DNA of 64,000 nucleotides from Rhizobium sp. BT03. Lineage in GTDB: Bacteria; Pseudomonadota; Alphaproteobacteria; Rhizobiales; Rhizobiaceae. A program made the position numbers and the translations under genes. Shown here piece by piece: positions 62,135-64,000 of this stretch. Location of the stretch: assembly GCF_030053155.1 (NCBI RefSeq), contig NZ_CP125641.1, forward strand, positions 496,001 through 560,000, in the 5' to 3' direction. The notes beneath the pieces are model-generated. The model was not told the origin of the DNA. It worked only from the letters and a program-made list of their open reading frames with translations, and searched no databases. Each line of letters opens with the position of its first letter. Positions within the stretch are counted from its first letter, which is position 1.

Positions 62135-63109
62135 ATGAAGAGCAGACTGGCAACGATACTTTGCACCGCAGCCGCGATCATGGCGACGACGGCGGTCGCG
62201 CATGCCCAGACGGTACTGAAATGGGCGCATGTCTATGAAACCTCGGAGCCCTTCCACACCGATTCCGTCTGGGCTGCGGAAGAGATCGCCAAGCGCACCG
62301 ACGGGCGCTACAAGATCGAGGTCTATCCGGCCTCGCAGCTCGGCAAGGAAGCCGATATCAACCAGGGGCTCAAGCTCGGCACGGTCGACATCATCATCTC
62401 GGGATCGAGCTTTGCCGCACGCGACTACAAGCCGATCGGCGTCACTTACTTCCCCTACATCTTCCGCAGCCCGGATCATCTGATCGCCTATACCAAGAGC
62501 GATGTCTTCAAGCGCCTCGCCAAAGGCTATGAAGACAAGACCGGCAACCACATCGCCGCCGTCAGCTATTACGGCACGCGCCATACGACATCGAACAAGC
62601 CGATCGCCAAATGCGCCGATATGCAGGGCCTGAAGATCCGCGTGCCCGACGTTCCGGCTTATCTCGCCATGCCACGCGCCTGCGGCGCCAACACCACGCC
62701 GATCGCCTTTGCCGAAGTCTATCTCGCGCTGCAGAACGGCACGGTCGAGGCGCAGGAAAACCCGCTGACAACGATCGAGGCGAAGAAGTTCTACGAAGTC
62801 CAGAAGAACATCATCCTGACCGGCCACATCGTCGATCACCTCAATACCGTGATCTCGAAGACGCGGTGGGCGAGCCTGTCCGACGAGGACAAGAAGATCT
62901 TGGGCGAGGTCATGCAGGAGGCCGCGGAGCGCACGACCAAGACCATCGCCGGCAAGGAAAACAGCCTGGTTGCGACCTTCAAGGAAAAGGGCATCAACGT
63001 CACCGAGGTCGATAAGGCCGACTTCGAAAAGAACGTGATGGAAAAGGTGAAGTTCGAGGACTTCGGCTATGAGAAGGCCGATTGGGAAGCCATTCGGGCG
63101 ATCCAATAA
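62135..63109 (+). CDS. TRAP transporter substrate-binding protein (DctP family)
   Basis: Periplasmic binding protein of 324 residues. A signal peptide ends near AHA. DctP motifs: LKWAHVYETSEPFH, YPASQLGKEADINQGLKLGTVD (core ASQLGKEADINQGLK), the carboxylate-binding Arg in GLKIRVPDVPAYL, and NGTVEAQENPLTTI. The ligand is probably an organic or sugar acid. GGAGGAG precedes the ATG at 62135. The membrane subunit gene is nearly 400 bases downstream, beyond a repeat block. Confidence 0.92.
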   Translation: MKSRLATILCTAAAIMATTAVAHAQTVLKWAHVYETSEPFHTDSVWAAEEIAKRTDGRYKIEVYPASQLGKEADINQGLKLGTVDIIISGSSFAARDYKPIGVTYFPYIFRSPDHLIAYTKSDVFKRLAKGYEDKTGNHIAAVSYYGTRHTTSNKPIAKCADMQGLKIRVPDVPAYLAMPRACGANTTPIAFAEVYLALQNGTVEAQENPLTTIEAKKFYEVQKNIILTGHIVDHLNTVISKTRWASLSDEDKKILGEVMQEAAERTTKTIAGKENSLVATFKEKGINVTEVDKADFEKNVMEKVKFEDFGYEKADWEAIRAIQ

Positions 63110-63133
63110 CAGCCGCTCGATTCGCGCCTGCGG

Positions 63134-63312
63134 CTGCCCCTCACCCTAACCCTCTCCCCGTTAAAACGGGGAGAGGGGACCTGCCCTGCGAGACGTTGGC
63201 GAGGGACGGAGACGTCGCCGCATATCCCCTTCGCCCCGCGTGCGGGGGTCCGAAGGACGGGTCGAGACCCGTGGCTCGACCCCGGTCGGTGGCGGCAGCC
63301 GGATGAGGGGCA
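63134..63312. repeat. RIME-like rhizobial intergenic mosaic element (copy 2)
   Basis: Same ends and same internal blocks as the copy at 13.8 kb, but with the GGTCGAGCC/CGACCC block at the right rather than the left, that is, rearranged in mosaic fashion. It forms extended hairpins (CTCTCCCCGTT/AACGGGGAGAG) and separates the two TRAP genes, with possible effects on mRNA processing. Confidence 0.75.
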
Positions 63313-63425
63313 GGCGCCGCCGAGCAATCAACGAGGTTTGTCGACGAACTGAAAGGGCCGCCAACTGCTCTTTGTCATGCTCGGGTTTGTGCCCCAGGCA
63401 TCTGCCCCGGTCGATAGGGCAGCAG

Positions 63426-63448
63426 ATCCTCGGCACAAGGCCGAGGAT
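63426..63448. repeat. Short hairpin repeat ATCCTCGG-N7-CCGAGGAT
   Basis: Perfect 8-base arms, followed by GACGA, a motif common between rhizobial genes. There is no T run, so it is not a standard terminator. It lies in the same 396-base gap as RIME copy 2; apart from these repeats nothing was recognised there. Confidence 0.55.
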
Positions 63449-63505
63449 GACGACGAGCAAGAATAAGCGCCGCGCGCTCCTTCCCCAACCGGAACAAGGC
63501 CGATC

Positions 63506-64000
63506 ATGTCGCAAGAAATTCACACGCCAATCACGGCCGAGGAAATCGGCCACGAGTTCGAAGGCCACGCGCCGACCGCAAACGTCGCGGATTACGCCGT
63601 CGAGGACTGGATCACGCTGATCGTCTTCTGGCTGATGGCGGGCTGCGTCTTCCTGCAGTTCTTCACGCGCTATGTGCTGAACGACAGCTATGCATGGACC
63701 GAGGAGATCGCGATCAACTGCCTGATCGGCGTCGTCTTTCTGGGCGCCGTGATGTGCGTGCGCACCTCGCGGCATATCCAGGTCGATGTGTTCTATCACT
63801 ATATGCCGGCCGGGCTGGCGCGCGTGCTCGCCACCTTCGTCGATATCGTCCGCATCGGCTTCTTCGCCTATGGCTGCCACCTGATGTGGCGCTATGTCGA
63901 CATCGTCGCCGACGAGCAGATGGTCACCGTCGAGCTGCCGCGCAACATTGTCTTCTATTCCGTGCTCGTCGCCTTCGTGCTGATGCTGATCCGCGCGGTC
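63506..64000 (+). CDS. TRAP transporter small membrane subunit (DctQ family), cut by window end
   Basis: The first 165 residues are in the window and the frame is still open at the end. A cytoplasmic N-tail leads to four helices, with VFLQFFTRYVLN, AWTEEIAINCLIGVVFLGA (core WTEEIAINCLIGVVFLG) and RTSRHIQVDVF, all typical of DctQ. It should pair with the large DctM subunit expected just beyond the window. The start ATG at 63506 (MSQEIHTPITAEE) has only a weak ribosome site. Confidence 0.87.
   Translation, partial: MSQEIHTPITAEEIGHEFEGHAPTANVADYAVEDWITLIVFWLMAGCVFLQFFTRYVLNDSYAWTEEIAINCLIGVVFLGAVMCVRTSRHIQVDVFYHYMPAGLARVLATFVDIVRIGFFAYGCHLMWRYVDIVADEQMVTVELPRNIVFYSVLVAFVLMLIRAV

Noticed and set aside
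1..64000. CRISPR arrays, insertion sequences, integrases, tRNA or rRNA genes
   Set aside because: None seen. The repeats found are isolated palindromes or RIME-like elements, not regularly spaced arrays, and no transposase motifs were recognised.

Overview
The window looks like part of a large plasmid (or chromid) of a fast-growing Rhizobium of the R. leguminosarum / R. etli type. Support for this: high GC; a complete repABC replication/partition cassette; rhizobial intergenic palindromes, including two RIME-like mosaic elements; RirA-type iron boxes (TGA-N9-TCA); and a locus whose gene order matches the vicibactin siderophore genes (vbsGSO, vbsADL, vbsC, vbsP plus rpoI) described in R. leguminosarum. 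I found no insertion sequence, tRNA, rRNA or CRISPR array.

Layout. 0.1-3.6 kb: a ProQ/FinO-domain RNA-binding protein, a di-haem cytochrome c peroxidase and a chemoreceptor. 3.6-8.6 kb: an antitoxin facing a PIN-domain toxin broken by two single-base losses, then repC, repB and repA on the minus strand, with a probable antisense RNA between repB and repC and palindromes around repA and repB. 8.7-21.6 kb: a carbohydrate ABC operon (binding protein, two permeases, ROK repressor, TIM-barrel isomerase, ATPase), a divergent Gfo/Idh oxidoreductase, a second ROK regulator and a GH38 alpha-mannosidase. The ABC operon and the mannosidase have nearly identical promoter/operator elements, so they probably form one mannoside regulon. 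21.7-26.9 kb: LysR with a divergent alpha/beta hydrolase, and TetR with a divergent GH3 beta-glucosidase. 27-28.4 kb: an AT-richer island with an orphan protein that may be Ntn-hydrolase-like. 28.4-29.6 kb: an OmpA-like lipoprotein and an L,D-transpeptidase. 29.8-38.1 kb: a GntR-regulated peptide/opine-type ABC operon carrying two DapA-family aldolase genes.

38.3-55.5 kb is the iron region. A RirA-box-controlled TonB receptor and FhuF-like reductase are followed by fhuB, fhuD and an acetyltransferase (vbsC candidate), which diverge from the ECF sigma gene rpoI across a second RirA box. Then come vbsL, vbsD and vbsA on the minus strand and vbsG, vbsS and vbsO on the plus strand, divergent from a region holding two matching TAAAY-N16-CGT promoters (probable RpoI promoters). 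The phosphopantetheinyl transferase vbsP closes the cluster. Together these genes would make, activate, export, re-import and reduce a hydroxyornithine trihydroxamate siderophore. This is a known type of system, not a new one.

55.9-64 kb: a second chemoreceptor; an ECF sigma factor with an NrsF/DUF1109 anti-sigma, divergent from an MXKDX-repeat peptide, a cytochrome b561-like protein and a molybdopterin oxidoreductase, with matching GTAAC...CGAAT promoters on both sides; and a GntR-led TRAP transporter operon cut by the window end.
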